Assembly: GCF_900100435.1 (NCBI RefSeq)
Contig: NZ_FNEX01000009.1
Coordinates: forward strand, 62,001 to 126,000
DNA from: Pedobacter sp. ok626
GTDB taxonomy: Bacteria; Bacteroidota; Bacteroidia; Sphingobacteriales; Sphingobacteriaceae
Direction of reading: 5' to 3'
Length of the DNA: 64,000 nt
Below the pieces are notes generated by a model. It did no database searches. It saw nothing but the letters and a program-made list of their open reading frames with translations, and had not been told where the DNA came from. The stretch's first letter is position 1. Every line of letters begins with the position of its first letter. Below are positions 27,308-36,449 of this stretch, in pieces. Position numbers and translations under genes: made by a program.

Positions 27308-28390
27308 TTATTTAGCGTCGGTCACTTTCTTGATGACGTCAGTTTCTTCCTTTTTATAAGGAGTTCCATCTGCTCTAAAAATTTCATGAAACCACAGCGC
27401 AGGTTCCCCACCACCAGCCATTGGCGTATCCCAGGCATATTTTGTATTGGTTTTCCCATCCACAAAACCCCAGTTTATGGCAGCTACATTGTGTTTTTTA
27501 AGTACAGGTAAAGAGTTAACAAAAGTGCTGTTACGTGTACGGGCCATATATTCGGTACAGATCAATGGTTTTCCGTACAACTTAAACAATTCAATGGTAC
27601 GTGAATGCAGTTCGGGATTATCATAGCAATGGTATGAAATCACATCAGAATTGGCCAGCTGAAACCTGTTTAATCCATTAAACTGTTCTCCCCAGTTCCA
27701 AAGGCCAGCAGTTATCGGCTGCTCAGGATTGACTTCACGGGCCCAGGTAAATATCTTGCTCAGTAAAGTCATACTAGAACCAACTTTGCCGCTATTTCCC
27801 GGTTCATTGTAAAGATCCCATAACAATATCCGTTTGTCGTGCGAAAAGGACTTTAGGACATCTTTTACGTAAATCTCCAAAGCCGGATAGTTTGCGGGCT
27901 CTTTGTAAGCTGGATCTCCAGGATCTTGCATCCAGCCAGAATTGTGTATCCCTATCTTTTTCTCTGGCTGTTTGCCAACTTTTGGCACTTTATTCCAGCA
28001 ATCATCAAAAAACACGAACATCGGCTTTATATGATGTTTATCTGCAATTGACAGAAACTCGTTAATCCGTACTTTAAAGCCCTTCGGATCCGCTTTATAA
28101 GCCAGACTATGCAAAAATACCCGCATGGTCTTCATCCCGATACCTTCTGCCCAACCCAGTTCTTTATCTATAGTGGCCGGATCAAAAGTATCTGCCTGCC
28201 ACATTTCCAATTGATTTATGGCATTTGCTGGTATATAGTTAGCGCCAACCAGATAAGGTTGTTTTTTATACCAGTCATTGGCTTTTGCGGCCGACCATAC
28301 TTTTTCTGGAGCAATTGTTTTCACTTGAGCAAAAGAGCCGACATTAAAAGTTAAGCCCGTGATGATTAGAAGAAAGATTTTAATTTTCAT
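27308..28390 (-). CDS. Secreted GH5-like (cellulase-fold) glycosidase
   Basis: A 360-residue secreted TIM-barrel glycosidase (signal peptide 1-21, GSFAQ) of clan GH-A. The acid/base Glu196 lies in LLWDLYNEPGNSG and the nucleophile Glu280 in PLICTEYMAR; both are at strand ends as expected, with ISYHCYDNPE between them. It looks like a member of the cellulase/GH5 superfamily often labelled 1,4-beta-xylanase in Bacteroidota, but the specificity cannot be read from sequence. It is a single-gene transcript, convergent with the GH43 gene at 26243-27286, and has its own regulon promoter. Confidence 0.85.
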   Translation of the reverse strand: MKIKIFLLIITGLTFNVGSFAQVKTIAPEKVWSAAKANDWYKKQPYLVGANYIPANAINQLEMWQADTFDPATIDKELGWAEGIGMKTMRVFLHSLAYKADPKGFKVRINEFLSIADKHHIKPMFVFFDDCWNKVPKVGKQPEKKIGIHNSGWMQDPGDPAYKEPANYPALEIYVKDVLKSFSHDKRILLWDLYNEPGNSGKVGSSMTLLSKIFTWAREVNPEQPITAGLWNWGEQFNGLNRFQLANSDVISYHCYDNPELHSRTIELFKLYGKPLICTEYMARTRNSTFVNSLPVLKKHNVAAINWGFVDGKTNTKYAWDTPMAGGGEPALWFHEIFRADGTPYKKEETDVIKKVTDAK

Positions 28391-28414
28391 GCAGATTTAT
28401 TTGGTTGTTTCTAC

Positions 28415-28470
28415 CAAAGTAAACCAATCCATCTTACAAAAACTATTCATTTTTTAGTCGATTTGTCTCA
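28415..28470 (-). promoter_or_regulatory. PUL1 regulon promoter site, GH5-like gene
   Basis: Motif TGAGACAAATCGACTAAAAA begins at 28470 on the minus strand and continues ATGAATAG. The -7-like box TTACTTTG is at 28422-28415. Spacing is identical to the other sites; the box lies about 25 bases from the start codon. Confidence 0.78.
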
Positions 28471-28494
28471 GTTTTTCGACTCCCAGCCGAACTT

Positions 28495-30126
28495 CTAATT
28501 ATTTTTCAATTCAAAACTTTTAAAAACTCCTTTTTCTGAGGGTTGACCTTTAACAACAATGCCTGCCCTATACCCCATTCCCCAGGGGACATATTTGGCT
28601 GCGTTAAATTCCAGGCTATGAAACTTCAACCAGTCGGATGCAGCATTCTTATAAAACAGGTCTATTAACTTCCCACCCTTACTAATTTTCATTCTTAATT
28701 TTCTTGAGCCCGACAATGATTCATTTGATTGCTTAAGCACAGTATATTTTCCATCTAAATTGCTGAAAACAGCATACCCATTTTTAGAGGCCGTAATGCC
28801 AATCCCGCCCAACTCACCCGGCCATTTACTTTTCGCGATCGCTCCTCCCAACGAGATTCCTGTTAATGCAGTACCAGTTTCAACTTCAGCAATGATGTCG
28901 AAATCTACTGATTTAATGTATTGCCCAAGGAAAGTGCCCAAGTCATGATTATCCACTGAAGCATTCAGTCTCAGGCCATTTTTAAAAATCATTGCTGGCC
29001 TTTCTAGTTTTGAGGGCCATTGCCAAACCAGATTTAGCTTTTTATCTTTTTGAAAATCATCGAAAAAATCAAGGTCTGCTTTTGGCCGGTTCGCTACTGT
29101 TGCATTATGAAGCACTGGCCACCCGTCGGCTCCCTGCTTTAGTTCTTCGATGATACCTTCGCGACCGACAAAGACATCATAGTTTTTATTAAAGGCGTGG
29201 TACAGCATGAACAACCTATTGTCGGACGACTGAACCACAGTACCATGACCAGGACATTTCCACCTGTCATTGCCGACCATAATTGGGTTTTTATCGTATT
29301 TCTCCCAGACTCCACTTGCCAGACTTTTGGTTCTGGCTATGCCTGTTTTATAATTACACTTGAAATCGCAGCAGCCACCAACTGAATAAAGGCTATAGAT
29401 GTACGCTCCCATTTTAAAAAAGCAAGAACCTTCTACCAGGGCCGTTTCCCATGGTTGACTGTTTGTATAGGTCTTCTTTTTTTTACCTAATAATTTTGTA
29501 CGACTTTCATTGATTTCCTGCATCCATATCCAGCTTTCTTTCCCACAACCATTGCCATCGTTTTTCCAGAAGGCATAGATTTTACCACCGTCTTGTAATT
29601 CAAAAGCATCTATAGCACCACAATCCTCTTCTATGATCACAGGACCATTATCATTAAATTTTCCAGATTCAATTTGATCCGCATCTATCCAGGCAACACC
29701 ACACTGCAAGCCAGGATTCCCTTTTACTTCGCGATTATGAGCAGTATAGTAAGCATAAATGCGATTTTGTTTCGCATCATAAGCCAGCTCTGATGCCCAA
29801 AAATTATTTTCCCCCCATTGATTCTTCATGTCTTTGAAGCCGTTTGGAAATACATGATTCACTAATTTCCAATCCTTGAGGTTGGTCGATTTGTAAATGG
29901 TGAAATAGGGTGCCCATTCGTTAGTTGTAGAGCTGGCATAATAGACTTGTCCCACTCTTATGATGGAAGGATCAGGATTATCGCCTGGTAAAGCCGGATT
30001 AACAAAGGGTGTATCAATAGGGATGTCTGTCGTTCTTGAGGCCTCCTTTTTATTAATGCCGCAAGAAAGCAACGTTAAACCCAATAATAGATAGAAGGTT
30101 GCGTAGTTCAATCTGTAATTTCTCAT
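28495..30126 (-). CDS. GH43-family lipoprotein with C-terminal beta-sandwich domain
   Basis: A 543-residue lipoprotein (lipobox Cys22, LTLLSCG). Residues about 40-345 form a GH43 propeller with base Asp52 (GDNPDPSIIRVG), the modulator Asp in CGAIDAFELQDGG and the acid Glu in TALVEGSCFF. Residues about 355-543 form a concanavalin-like C-terminal domain (DDFQKDKKLNLVWQWPS, then SVDFDIIAEVETG) as in GH43_C2-containing beta-xylosidases and arabinofuranosidases. The run of Cys residues at CGVAW, DCGA and VGGCCDFKC is unusual for the family and may form disulfides. It is a single gene with its own regulon promoter, 104 bases upstream of the GH5-like start. Confidence 0.9.
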   Translation of the reverse strand: MRNYRLNYATFYLLLGLTLLSCGINKKEASRTTDIPIDTPFVNPALPGDNPDPSIIRVGQVYYASSTTNEWAPYFTIYKSTNLKDWKLVNHVFPNGFKDMKNQWGENNFWASELAYDAKQNRIYAYYTAHNREVKGNPGLQCGVAWIDADQIESGKFNDNGPVIIEEDCGAIDAFELQDGGKIYAFWKNDGNGCGKESWIWMQEINESRTKLLGKKKKTYTNSQPWETALVEGSCFFKMGAYIYSLYSVGGCCDFKCNYKTGIARTKSLASGVWEKYDKNPIMVGNDRWKCPGHGTVVQSSDNRLFMLYHAFNKNYDVFVGREGIIEELKQGADGWPVLHNATVANRPKADLDFFDDFQKDKKLNLVWQWPSKLERPAMIFKNGLRLNASVDNHDLGTFLGQYIKSVDFDIIAEVETGTALTGISLGGAIAKSKWPGELGGIGITASKNGYAVFSNLDGKYTVLKQSNESLSGSRKLRMKISKGGKLIDLFYKNAASDWLKFHSLEFNAAKYVPWGMGYRAGIVVKGQPSEKGVFKSFELKNN

Positions 30127-30196
30127 AGTTTTTTAACACTGAATTCAGCATTGCAGAATTCAGGTCTTTGCAGGACGTTATAATTTGGTTTCTGTC

Positions 30197-30252
30197 CAAA
30201 GTAAACCAATCAATTTTGTAAAATCTGATCATCTTTTTGCTGATTTGTCTCA
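30197..30252 (-). promoter_or_regulatory. PUL1 regulon promoter site, GH43-C2 gene
   Basis: Motif TGAGACAAATCAGCAAAAAG begins at 30252 on the minus strand and continues ATGATCAG. The -7-like box TTACTTTG is at 30204-30197. It lies in the divergent region shared with the double-GNAT gene. Confidence 0.78.
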
Positions 30253-30275
30253 GTTTATGACATAAGGTAAAGCAG

Positions 30276-30283
30276 TACTTTTG
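30276..30283 (+). promoter_or_regulatory. Candidate -7 box of the double-GNAT gene
   Basis: TACTTTTG is a perfect match to the Bacteroidota -7 consensus TAnnTTTG. It lies 64 bases before the ATG at 30347 and overlaps the TTG at 30281, which argues against translation starting at that TTG. No clear -33 TTG was found. Confidence 0.5.
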
Positions 30284-30346
30284 TTCGCTTTGCTATTAGT
30301 TTCTATTTTAGCGAATCCTGACCCAGGAAATATAAACAGGATCAAA

Positions 30347-31192
30347 ATGGAAGTAAGAAATTTAGAACAAATAGGACTGGAAAAATTGTTGTCGGTTATC
30401 AATTTAGCATTTTCGGATTATATCGTACCCTTGAAGTGGACCCTGGAAATATTGAAGGCTAAAATTGAATCAGAGGATGTCAAACTGACATTATCCACAG
30501 GAGTGTTTGATGCAGATAAAATGGTGGCCTGTATGTTACATGGAATACGGGCTACAGATGACGGACTAATGGTGTACAATGCAGCTACAGGAGTAATTCC
30601 GGACTATCGCGGGAAAGGTTTAGTGGCTAAGATGTATGACTCTTTGCTACCTGAATTAAAAAAACTAAAAGTAAAGAAAATGGTACTGGAAGTGATAACG
30701 GGAAACCATTCTGCAATAAAGGCGTATGAAAAAATGGGATACACTGTTGCCAGAAAATTAGACTGTTATAGTGGAAAACCTCATATCAAAAAAAATAGCA
30801 CGGCAGCCACATTGAAAGAACTTGATAGCTTTAGCTGGTCCGAATTTACTTCTTTCTGGGATATCCTTCCCTCCTGGCAAAATGCTATTCAGACATTGGA
30901 AAACAGCAAAGAGAACTGTCGTGTTATAGGAGCTTACATGAATGATCTATTGGTAGGTTATGCAATATTTAATCCAACATCAAGAAAAATAAATCAATTC
31001 GCTATAGCGAAAGATCATCGAGGTCAGGGAATTGGCAGTCAAATATTTTCCCATATCAATGAGGTTGTTGAGCAGCAAGAAGTCTATGTGTATAATGTAG
31101 ATCATACAGCGGACTCCACATTGGGCTTTTTAAAATCTATAGGGCTTCGCGAAAAAATAGCACAGTTCGAGATGAGTAGAATGTGCAATTAA
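30347..31192 (+). CDS. Tandem GNAT acetyltransferase
   Basis: A 281-residue protein made of two GNAT domains. The N-terminal one (about 1-145) has the acetyl-CoA loop VIPDYRGKGLVAKMYDSLL and the end motif HSAIKAYEKMGY. The C-terminal one (about 150-281) has IAKDHRGQGIGSQIFSHI and a degenerate end (STLGFLKSIGL). I chose the ATG at 30347 (MEVRNLEQIG); the frame is open from a TTG at 30281, but that codon overlaps a perfect -7 promoter box. It is divergent from the GH43-C2 gene and marks the edge of PUL1. The substrate is unknown. Confidence 0.88.
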   Translation: MEVRNLEQIGLEKLLSVINLAFSDYIVPLKWTLEILKAKIESEDVKLTLSTGVFDADKMVACMLHGIRATDDGLMVYNAATGVIPDYRGKGLVAKMYDSLLPELKKLKVKKMVLEVITGNHSAIKAYEKMGYTVARKLDCYSGKPHIKKNSTAATLKELDSFSWSEFTSFWDILPSWQNAIQTLENSKENCRVIGAYMNDLLVGYAIFNPTSRKINQFAIAKDHRGQGIGSQIFSHINEVVEQQEVYVYNVDHTADSTLGFLKSIGLREKIAQFEMSRMCN

Positions 31193-31213
31193 TCTGCAAA
31201 TCCTATGGCCATT

Positions 31214-32161
31214 TTATGCTTTTAGCTCGCTAAAACTTAAGTATTGCACAAACCTGGGCAATTCAGAATGATTTGGACTGGCGGCATGAGGTAGTGATTC
31301 CAACCAAACAACAAGATCTCCTTGTTGTCCGGGAACTGGTATTTCTTGTTTCTTTTCTCTTAATGAATGCATAGCAGCTTCGGGATCGCTGAACTGGCTC
31401 AGGATATTTTCAATATGATGATGATAACCAGGAATAAGCGTTAATGGTCCACGGTTAGCAGGAACATCGTTCAAATACACTAATCCCTGGATATAATATC
31501 TGGGGCCGACGCTAAAATCGATATCCCAGTGCAAAGGACTACCTTTAAATGTATAATATTCGTTTACGGGCGGGTTAAAACTAACCTTATCACAATTGGG
31601 TAGTATATCGCCATGACCGTATAAACTCGCGAATATATTTCTCACATGCGGGTCTTGTCTTAGTGAATCAAATACCTGCCCCTGGTAAAGTTGTAGCATC
31701 ATGCCCTGAAGTGCAGGATGAGCCTTATACCAGCTGGCTGGATCTCCAAGATCGATCTGCAATGCTTCAGTCAAGTGTTGCACGATGGCATCACAGCGCT
31801 CAGCATCTATAACTTTTTCGATTTTTAAATAACCATTCAGATTCCAGAATTCCAGTTGCTCCGGACTAAGTACAGCATGGAAAGTCTGATTAGCGAATTG
31901 CTTTCCAGATTGATACCATTCATTAAACTGAATCACCGCACGATCATAAAACTCCATCCCTTTTAGTTCAATAAGCCATGCGCTAAAATGTTCGTCATCT
32001 CTGCAGGTGTTATATAGAAAATCATAGATTTCAAAAAGCCCCACCTGAAAGACATTCAGAAATACCTTTTCAGTTTGCAGAAAGTACTCACCTGATTGAT
32101 GATTAGTATTTCCCGGACGATGATGTTGTCGATAGGCTGAAAAAAAAGCGTGTGAATTCAT
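31214..32161 (-). CDS. Phytanoyl-CoA dioxygenase (PhyH)-family Fe(II)/2-oxoglutarate oxygenase
   Basis: A 315-residue cytoplasmic protein. The double-stranded beta-helix in its second half carries the iron site His211-x-Asp213 (PLHWDID) and distal His292 (LPHAASPN), with Arg303 (PRFVQYL) placed to bind 2-oxoglutarate. The start of the domain (EQLEFWNLNGYLKIEKVI) is typical of the PhyH family, whose members hydroxylate small molecules. The first 90 residues are an extra helical segment. It is convergent with the double-GNAT gene (21 bases apart) and has no partner that shows the substrate. Confidence 0.85.
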   Translation of the reverse strand: MNSHAFFSAYRQHHRPGNTNHQSGEYFLQTEKVFLNVFQVGLFEIYDFLYNTCRDDEHFSAWLIELKGMEFYDRAVIQFNEWYQSGKQFANQTFHAVLSPEQLEFWNLNGYLKIEKVIDAERCDAIVQHLTEALQIDLGDPASWYKAHPALQGMMLQLYQGQVFDSLRQDPHVRNIFASLYGHGDILPNCDKVSFNPPVNEYYTFKGSPLHWDIDFSVGPRYYIQGLVYLNDVPANRGPLTLIPGYHHHIENILSQFSDPEAAMHSLREKKQEIPVPGQQGDLVVWLESLPHAASPNHSELPRFVQYLSFSELKA

Positions 32162-32203
32162 TACTCAAACATAAAAAAAGGCTCAATTTACATTGCGGCT
32201 CTC

Positions 32204-32216
32204 GTGATCCCGCTGG
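32204..32216 (-). other. tRNA 3'-end-like sequence trace
   Basis: The 13 bases CCAGCGGGATCAC (minus strand) are identical to the start of both 125-base repeats at 44460 and 47345. They are followed by a decayed hairpin and a T-run on the minus strand, as after a tRNA gene. No full tRNA can be folded here. It is probably an integration scar. Confidence 0.35.
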
Positions 32217-32338
32217 TACAGAACCCGAGCTCTTTATTGGAAGGTTTATTCTGTTAGCAAATCTGGAAAATAACGCATGGAGCCCAAAACTAGCTGAAAA
32301 GATAAAAATATCATATGATCTTTCTGTCATAATAAAAT

Positions 32339-33934
32339 TTAATAAGGAATATCACCTTTCCTTAATCTCAAAACAACATTTTGAATTTGAGGTAAGAGAA
32401 GTAAAATAACAATTACGAAAATCATGCCTGTTAACATAAAATCATAATAATCACGGGTAGCACGAGCCAATACTTGATGACTGACCATTTGATTAAAATA
32501 GCCTGTGGATATTGTTTTTGACGCATACATATCGCTACCTGCATTCATGTATTGGTTTTGGATATCCAGTAAAGTAACAGGTAATTGAGGGTTAGTTTCA
32601 GTGATTGCTTCCCGAATCTTTTCCCGAACTCCCGATTTTGTAAATAATTGAAGTTCATTATTAAGTGCTAGACTTGCTGTAAACCCGGTGAACCTTGCCA
32701 ATATGCCAACAAGCGAGGCATTGATTGCAATTTTAGGAGGTGCTGATGAAGCGGTAAATGAAACAATCGGAACAAATAAAACGCCTGTTGCTACACCATA
32801 AATAAACATTGGTAAAATGAAATCGATTGTCTCTCCTTGTATAGAAACAAATACTATCATATAAGCATAGTACATCGCCATAATGCCAAAACCAACAATG
32901 ATAATCCTTATTAGGTTATATCCCATCAAGACAAATCGGGAGGTAATAAACATACTTAACGTAGTTCCCAAAATTACAACAGTCCATATCGGAATGGTAC
33001 TCAACGGATGATTTCCTAAAATCACTTCAAGATAACCATAGGCTAGCCCAGTACTTCCTTTGAAAATGTAAAATGTAAAAAGCAGTAACAACCCAATAAC
33101 AAAATTCTTTGCCTTAAAGATCTGTAAGTTGATTAAAGGTCTTTTTAGTTTTGATTCTCTAATGATAAAAATCGAAAGAATGATCAGATTAACTAAACTA
33201 AGTGTAAGTATTAATCGACTATCGAACCATCCCAATTGTCGCCCATATACAAGGATGTATCCCAATATTAAGATAAAAGATACATAAAACAGATAGCCTA
33301 TCCAATCCACCTGATAGAGTGGTAACTTCTTAGTAAATCTGGCTTTACTGTCCATTGTCAGCAACACAACAAATGTCAGGATGATGAGTATGATAATAAA
33401 TCCGTAGAATAGCCAGTTAAAATCAAAGAAATGAATGACTATACTCGTATAGATGGAGTAAAACGGCACAGCGATTTGTATACTACCGTAAAGAAGACTA
33501 TAAGCAATCACACGGGCACGTACAGACAGCAATCGTGGAAAGATAAGCTGTAATACAATTCCCGACATCAATGCACAGGTAATTCCTTGCAAAAACTGGC
33601 AAATAACAAACAATGTCCAGTCTTTGAAATGAAAACAGATAACAGAACATATTGCATTTACGGCAATTGCTAACAGTAAATATTTTCTTGGTGCAAAATA
33701 CTTTACAATACGAAAATCAAGTGCCAGGAAAGCCACGGTGGAACCATAGATAACGACCATACCATATTGTACATCGGTAGGTTGTATACCGTAAAACCCC
33801 ATTGCTGCAACCGGACTGCTGTAAAAAGCGAAACTAAACAGACAGGCCATCAGAATAGCAAATATGACGGATCTCGCCACCCATTCGGACACCCATGGTT
33901 TGAAAATTGGTATTTTATGTGCTTGCATCATCAA
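32339..33934 (-). CDS. DHA2-type MFS drug exporter (EmrB-like)
   Basis: A 531-residue inner-membrane protein with about 14 hydrophobic helices, the layout of the DHA2 family of proton-driven drug exporters. The long loop near residues 450-490 (TLLDIQNQYMNAGSDMYASKT) precedes the last helix, as in EmrB-like proteins. Its start overlaps the stop of the adaptor gene by 4 bases, and the outer-membrane channel gene lies upstream, so the three genes make an EmrAB-TolC-type tripartite pump. The stop lies 177 bases from the PhyH gene. Substrates are unknown. Confidence 0.88.
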   Translation of the reverse strand: MMMQAHKIPIFKPWVSEWVARSVIFAILMACLFSFAFYSSPVAAMGFYGIQPTDVQYGMVVIYGSTVAFLALDFRIVKYFAPRKYLLLAIAVNAICSVICFHFKDWTLFVICQFLQGITCALMSGIVLQLIFPRLLSVRARVIAYSLLYGSIQIAVPFYSIYTSIVIHFFDFNWLFYGFIIILIILTFVVLLTMDSKARFTKKLPLYQVDWIGYLFYVSFILILGYILVYGRQLGWFDSRLILTLSLVNLIILSIFIIRESKLKRPLINLQIFKAKNFVIGLLLLFTFYIFKGSTGLAYGYLEVILGNHPLSTIPIWTVVILGTTLSMFITSRFVLMGYNLIRIIIVGFGIMAMYYAYMIVFVSIQGETIDFILPMFIYGVATGVLFVPIVSFTASSAPPKIAINASLVGILARFTGFTASLALNNELQLFTKSGVREKIREAITETNPQLPVTLLDIQNQYMNAGSDMYASKTISTGYFNQMVSHQVLARATRDYYDFMLTGMIFVIVILLLLPQIQNVVLRLRKGDIPY

Positions 33935-34977
33935 TCTTTTAAAACGTAAACATTTGCATTCATTCCTGCAGAGAGCTTCGCTAATTTTTCAGCCGTATCG
34001 GTAAGTTTAATTCTAACAGGAATACGTTGAGTGATTTTGACAAAATTACCTGTAGCATTATCTGGTGGAAGCAATGAATATCGGGAACCTGTGGTTGGCG
34101 AAAGTGATTCGATTGTACCATTGAATTTTTCATTCGGAAAAGCATCGACTTCAATAGATACCACTTGTCCGATTTTGAAGTTACTAATCTGTGTTTCTTT
34201 AAAATTTGCCATCACCCATTTTTCCTCGGCTTTGTTTACCAAAAATGCCAATGTTTGTCCTGGTTGTGTCAGTTGTCCTTCCTGAATGGTCTTTTTACCA
34301 ATTTGTCCATCAAAAGGTGCAGTGATGACGGTATATCGAATGTCTAGTTCCTGTCTTTGAAGAAGCGTTTCTTTAATCTTTATTTCCGCCTGTATGGCAT
34401 TACGCTGTGCTCTAAAATCATTAAGTTTGGACTCGGCAACTTGTAAAGAAGCCTTTGCCTGATCATAATCCGATTGTACGATTGACAAAGAAGCACTGAC
34501 ATTATCGAATTTTTGTTGTGTGGTAGATTCGTCAGCCAGTAGATTTTGATAACGGGCAAATTCTTTTTGTTGTTGGTTCAATCTCGCCTTGGCACCTGCC
34601 AATTGTGCCTTTATTACTTCAATACTTTTAAGTTGCGTTTCTTCGTTCGCAGCCAAGATGGGTAATTTGGCGTGTGAGCTCATGAGTTCTGCTGATGCAG
34701 CATCTTTTTTTAGCCCGTACTCATCCAGTTCAATCACAACAAGTGTATCACCTTTTTTAACCTGCTGATTGTCCTTGTAATATATTTTATTGATATAGCC
34801 ACCTACTTTTACGTTTATCGGCGACAAGTAGGCATCGACCTGAGCGTCATTGGTCTGTTCATAGCGATACCCTTTTAAGAAATAAGTTGCTCCCCAAATA
34901 ATGATTCCAATCAATAGTGCGATTCCAAACCATTTGGTAAGGGTTATCATAACTTTATCTGTTTTATTTTTGTTCAT
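33931..34977 (-). CDS. HlyD/EmrA-type membrane fusion protein
   Basis: A 348-residue periplasmic adaptor. An N-terminal anchor helix (about 13-32) is followed by the biotinyl-lipoyl half-motif (DAQVDAYLSPINVKVGGYINKIYYKDNQQVKKGDTL), a long coiled-coil hairpin (about 80-195) and the second lipoyl half with beta-barrel (YTVITAPFDGQIGKKTIQEGQLTQPGQTL). It bridges the MFS pump (4-base overlap downstream) and the TolC-like channel (10 bases upstream). Together they would carry substrates across both membranes. Confidence 0.93.
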   Translation of the reverse strand: MNKNKTDKVMITLTKWFGIALLIGIIIWGATYFLKGYRYEQTNDAQVDAYLSPINVKVGGYINKIYYKDNQQVKKGDTLVVIELDEYGLKKDAASAELMSSHAKLPILAANEETQLKSIEVIKAQLAGAKARLNQQQKEFARYQNLLADESTTQQKFDNVSASLSIVQSDYDQAKASLQVAESKLNDFRAQRNAIQAEIKIKETLLQRQELDIRYTVITAPFDGQIGKKTIQEGQLTQPGQTLAFLVNKAEEKWVMANFKETQISNFKIGQVVSIEVDAFPNEKFNGTIESLSPTTGSRYSLLPPDNATGNFVKITQRIPVRIKLTDTAEKLAKLSAGMNANVYVLKD

Positions 34978-34987
34978 AATGTTTGTA

Positions 34988-36322
34988 TTAAAGAATTCCT
35001 ATAATTTCCAGTAGTCTGATATGCGTTAGTTTTACGTTTGTTTGTGCTGTTGTCAGATTAAATTTGGCTTCCAATAAAGCATTTTCAGCTTCCAAAAGAT
35101 CGGTCAGAAGAGATTCCTGATTTAAATAGCTACTTCTGATAACACGTACGATTTCGGTGGTTTTAATGATATTTTGCTCTGCCGTTTCCACGCTCTCCAA
35201 AGCTTGTTGTTGCTGTAAATAAGTTTCTTTTACCCGAAGAAAGATTTCATCCTTTTTAATGTTGGCCTTTTCTTTTGCCTGATCGGCTACGACCTGTGCA
35301 CGAGCAATAGAGTGTTTGCTCTTATATAGATTATCGATAGAAAACTGTACCTTAATTCCTGTCTGACCAAACCCCCATAAGTCATTCGAATACGGATAGA
35401 ATGAAATCTGCGGATAGGTATAATTGTAATTAGAGTACAAGGAAACTTTAGGTAATAGTGTAGCTTTAATCTGTTTGATGTTCAATTCGCTCCATTTGAT
35501 GTCGCTATTAACCATTTTGTACTCAGGCGATCTGTTAAAAGCTATATCTACATAATCGTTGTAGTCATCTTCGGTGATGGAGTTTAATTCAATTGTATCT
35601 TCGTATTTGATTGCTAGCTCAGTATCATTTTCACGTCCCATCAATATATTTAGCCGTTGTTTAGCGATTTCAATCCTTTTTTCAACATCGGAAAGGCTAA
35701 GTTCTAGTTGCGATAATTTTGCAGAGGTTCTCAGTACATCACTCTTTAGCACAGTGCCGTTTTTATGCAGGCTTTCTATTAGTGTCAGCTGTTTTTTTTC
35801 TGCTTCAATTTCTGCATCAAGAAAATCACAGAAGTGCAGAAACTTATACAAATCGAAATAGGCAACTGCAACATTGTATTTTACGCCGTGCCTTTGTAGA
35901 TCAACTTCATATTGTTTTCGTATCTCTTCTTCCTTTTTCATGACGATATTCCTTTTGTCTTTACCACCATTGAAAAGGTTAAAGTTTAAGTTGTATCCCA
36001 CTCCGTAGCCATATCCTTTTACCGGCACATCCTGTGGAGACGAGAATAATCCATTGTCATAAATCAGAAACTTGGAATTGAGTTTTACCTCTCCACCTAC
36101 TGAGAGTTCTGGTAGCAGGCCGTCTTTGGCTTCCAACACTTCCAAATTACTTTGCTGAAGACTGAGATCAGATAGTTTCAGTTGTCGATTATTCGTTTCG
36201 GCAACTTTCCATATTTCTTCCAAACTTAAGGATTGGATGTTTGCTACATGCTGTGCATAAATAGATTGTGCAAATAGCAGTAACAGTATGCTCAAAACTC
36301 GGGCTGTTTTATATTGTTTCAT
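34988..36322 (-). CDS. TolC-family outer-membrane efflux channel
   Basis: A 444-residue exported protein with a signal peptide (MKQYKTARVLSILLLLFAQSIYAQ) and two repeated halves of long helices, typical of the outer-membrane efflux family (SLEEIWKVAETNNRQLKLSDLSLQQ; SIARAQVVADQAKEKANIKKDEI). I chose the ATG at 36322; an upstream ATG at 36355 would add 11 charged residues and weaken the signal peptide. It is the first gene of the pump operon and is divergent from an AraC-type regulator gene, the likely local controller. Confidence 0.92.
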   Translation of the reverse strand: MKQYKTARVLSILLLLFAQSIYAQHVANIQSLSLEEIWKVAETNNRQLKLSDLSLQQSNLEVLEAKDGLLPELSVGGEVKLNSKFLIYDNGLFSSPQDVPVKGYGYGVGYNLNFNLFNGGKDKRNIVMKKEEEIRKQYEVDLQRHGVKYNVAVAYFDLYKFLHFCDFLDAEIEAEKKQLTLIESLHKNGTVLKSDVLRTSAKLSQLELSLSDVEKRIEIAKQRLNILMGRENDTELAIKYEDTIELNSITEDDYNDYVDIAFNRSPEYKMVNSDIKWSELNIKQIKATLLPKVSLYSNYNYTYPQISFYPYSNDLWGFGQTGIKVQFSIDNLYKSKHSIARAQVVADQAKEKANIKKDEIFLRVKETYLQQQQALESVETAEQNIIKTTEIVRVIRSSYLNQESLLTDLLEAENALLEAKFNLTTAQTNVKLTHIRLLEIIGIL

Positions 36323-36432
36323 CGGTTTTCTTTTTATAAATGTTTTATGTTTCATAGTGATTCTACTATTATTAATACAGCAAAAATACCCAACACACCA
36401 AGCCTTCTTTTTATATAATTAGCCTAATATTT

Positions 36433-36449
36433 GCCATATTTGGCCATAT
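36433..36449 (+). promoter_or_regulatory. Direct repeat GCCATAT, possible AraC-type site
   Basis: GCCATAT occurs at 36433-36439 and 36443-36449, 10 bases apart, the second copy overlapping the start codon of the AraC-family gene. Spacing of one helical turn fits a dimer of helix-turn-helix units and could allow autorepression. The evidence is positional only. Confidence 0.3.

Noticed and set aside
32103..32409. Small open frames in the gap between the PhyH and MFS genes
   Set aside because: They overlap each other on opposite strands, lack motifs and run into neighbouring genes; the gap is better explained by the tRNA-end trace and promoter sequence.
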